Origin: Bacteroides thetaiotaomicron VPI-5482
GTDB taxonomy: Bacteria; Bacteroidota; Bacteroidia; Bacteroidales; Bacteroidaceae
Assembly: GCF_000011065.1 (NCBI RefSeq)
Contig: NC_004663.1
Span: 3,410,001-3,474,000, forward strand
Direction: 5' to 3'
Length of the DNA stretch: 64,000 nucleotides
The translations under genes and the position numbers were made by a program. The notes under the pieces were generated by a model, which had not been told where the DNA came from, did not search any database, and saw only the letters and a program-made list of their open reading frames with translations. Below are positions 63,626 to 64,000 of this stretch, piece after piece. Every line of letters starts with the position of its first letter. Position 1 is the first letter of the stretch.

Positions 63626-64000
63626 TTATTCCGCCAGAACCTTGTTAATATTTAACTTAATTTCATCCCAGCGCTCCGGAGAGATTGTTGTTCCAATCAC
63701 CTGAATAACATTTCCCGAGAGAATAGAACCAATTTTTGCACATTTTTCGAGCGAGTATCCGCACGTCAGACCATACAGAAATCCGGCAGCGAAATAATCG
63801 CCTGCGCCGGTGGTATCCAGAACTTTTTCTACAGGAATAGCCGACACTTTAATTTCTTCCGTACCTTTACGGATATAAGATCCGTTTGCTCCAACTTTCA
63901 CAATAGCAATGCTGCATTTCTTGGCTATCACTCTCAGAGCTTCCTCCGGTTCTTCGCCGGTAAATGCTTTCGCTTCTTCCTCGTTTGCAAAAACGATATC
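63626..64000 (-). CDS. PfkB-family sugar or adenosine kinase, C-terminal part
   Basis: The frame is open to the window edge. The visible about 124 residues contain the PfkB signature with the catalytic aspartate (VLDTTGAGDYFAAGFLYGLT) and upstream FANEEEAKAFTGEEPEEA, typical of the ribokinase/adenosine kinase group. The N-terminal half lies outside. It is next to the S41 protease gene with a 44-base gap. Adenosine kinase is favoured by the NEEEAKAFTG wording and by ahcY nearby, but this is not proven. Confidence 0.85.
   Translation of the reverse strand, partial: DIVFANEEEAKAFTGEEPEEALRVIAKKCSIAIVKVGANGSYIRKGTEEIKVSAIPVEKVLDTTGAGDYFAAGFLYGLTCGYSLEKCAKIGSILSGNVIQVIGTTISPERWDEIKLNINKVLAE

Overview
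The window is chromosomal DNA from a Bacteroides species, most likely of the thetaiotaomicron/ovatus group. Two lines of evidence support this. Promoters carry the Bacteroides -7 box TAnnTTTG, in several cases with a TTG about 19-22 bases upstream. The gene set also fits: a DUF4091 glycosidase, a Bacteroides-type PriA, a VirE-like protein, PorT-like barrels and a YfhO protein. The genus is well supported; the species is a guess.

Layout. 1-12.9 kb is core genome: a partial DUF4091/GH123-like gene, priA, a PorT-like barrel, a SMI1/KNR4 protein, an aspartate/asparagine-to-fumarate cluster (aspA divergent from dcu transporter, asparaginase and porin), a DUF2795 protein, a cobalamin adenosyltransferase, a methyltransferase-like protein and a TonB-type protein. 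13.1-27.8 kb is one long leftward gene train. From its promoter it encodes a double-FHA trypsin-like protease, a zinc-ribbon FHA protein, a PP2C phosphatase, a kinase-FHA protein, a small FHA membrane protein, a 1263-residue transmembrane kinase with about 22 YD-like repeats, and a tail of secreted or membrane proteins. The distal tail is decaying: one gene has an in-frame stop, one has two frameshifts, and one is split by an IS256-family element with a visible target duplication.

27.8-38.5 kb is a second accessory stretch. It holds a VirE-like gene with TATCACC repeats upstream and inverted copies downstream, a dynamin-like GTPase paired with a DUF697-like membrane protein, an unusual fusion of an ECF sigma factor, a membrane segment and an outer-membrane barrel, a methyltransferase and a DUF418 protein. 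38.6-64 kb is mostly core: tRNA-Leu(CAA), mannose-1-phosphate guanylyltransferase, an acyl-CoA synthetase with a cupin regulator, a lipoprotein plus MG2-like protein pair, rpsO, typA, a two-subunit chromate transporter, pckA, upp, a tripartite efflux operon with a terminal AraC gene, yfhO-like, ahcY, an S41 protease and a partial PfkB kinase.

The best candidates for an undescribed system are the FHA/kinase/phosphatase/protease operon, read as a phospho-signalling relay from envelope sensing to proteolysis, and the sigma-factor/outer-membrane-barrel fusion. All functional links beyond family membership are inference.
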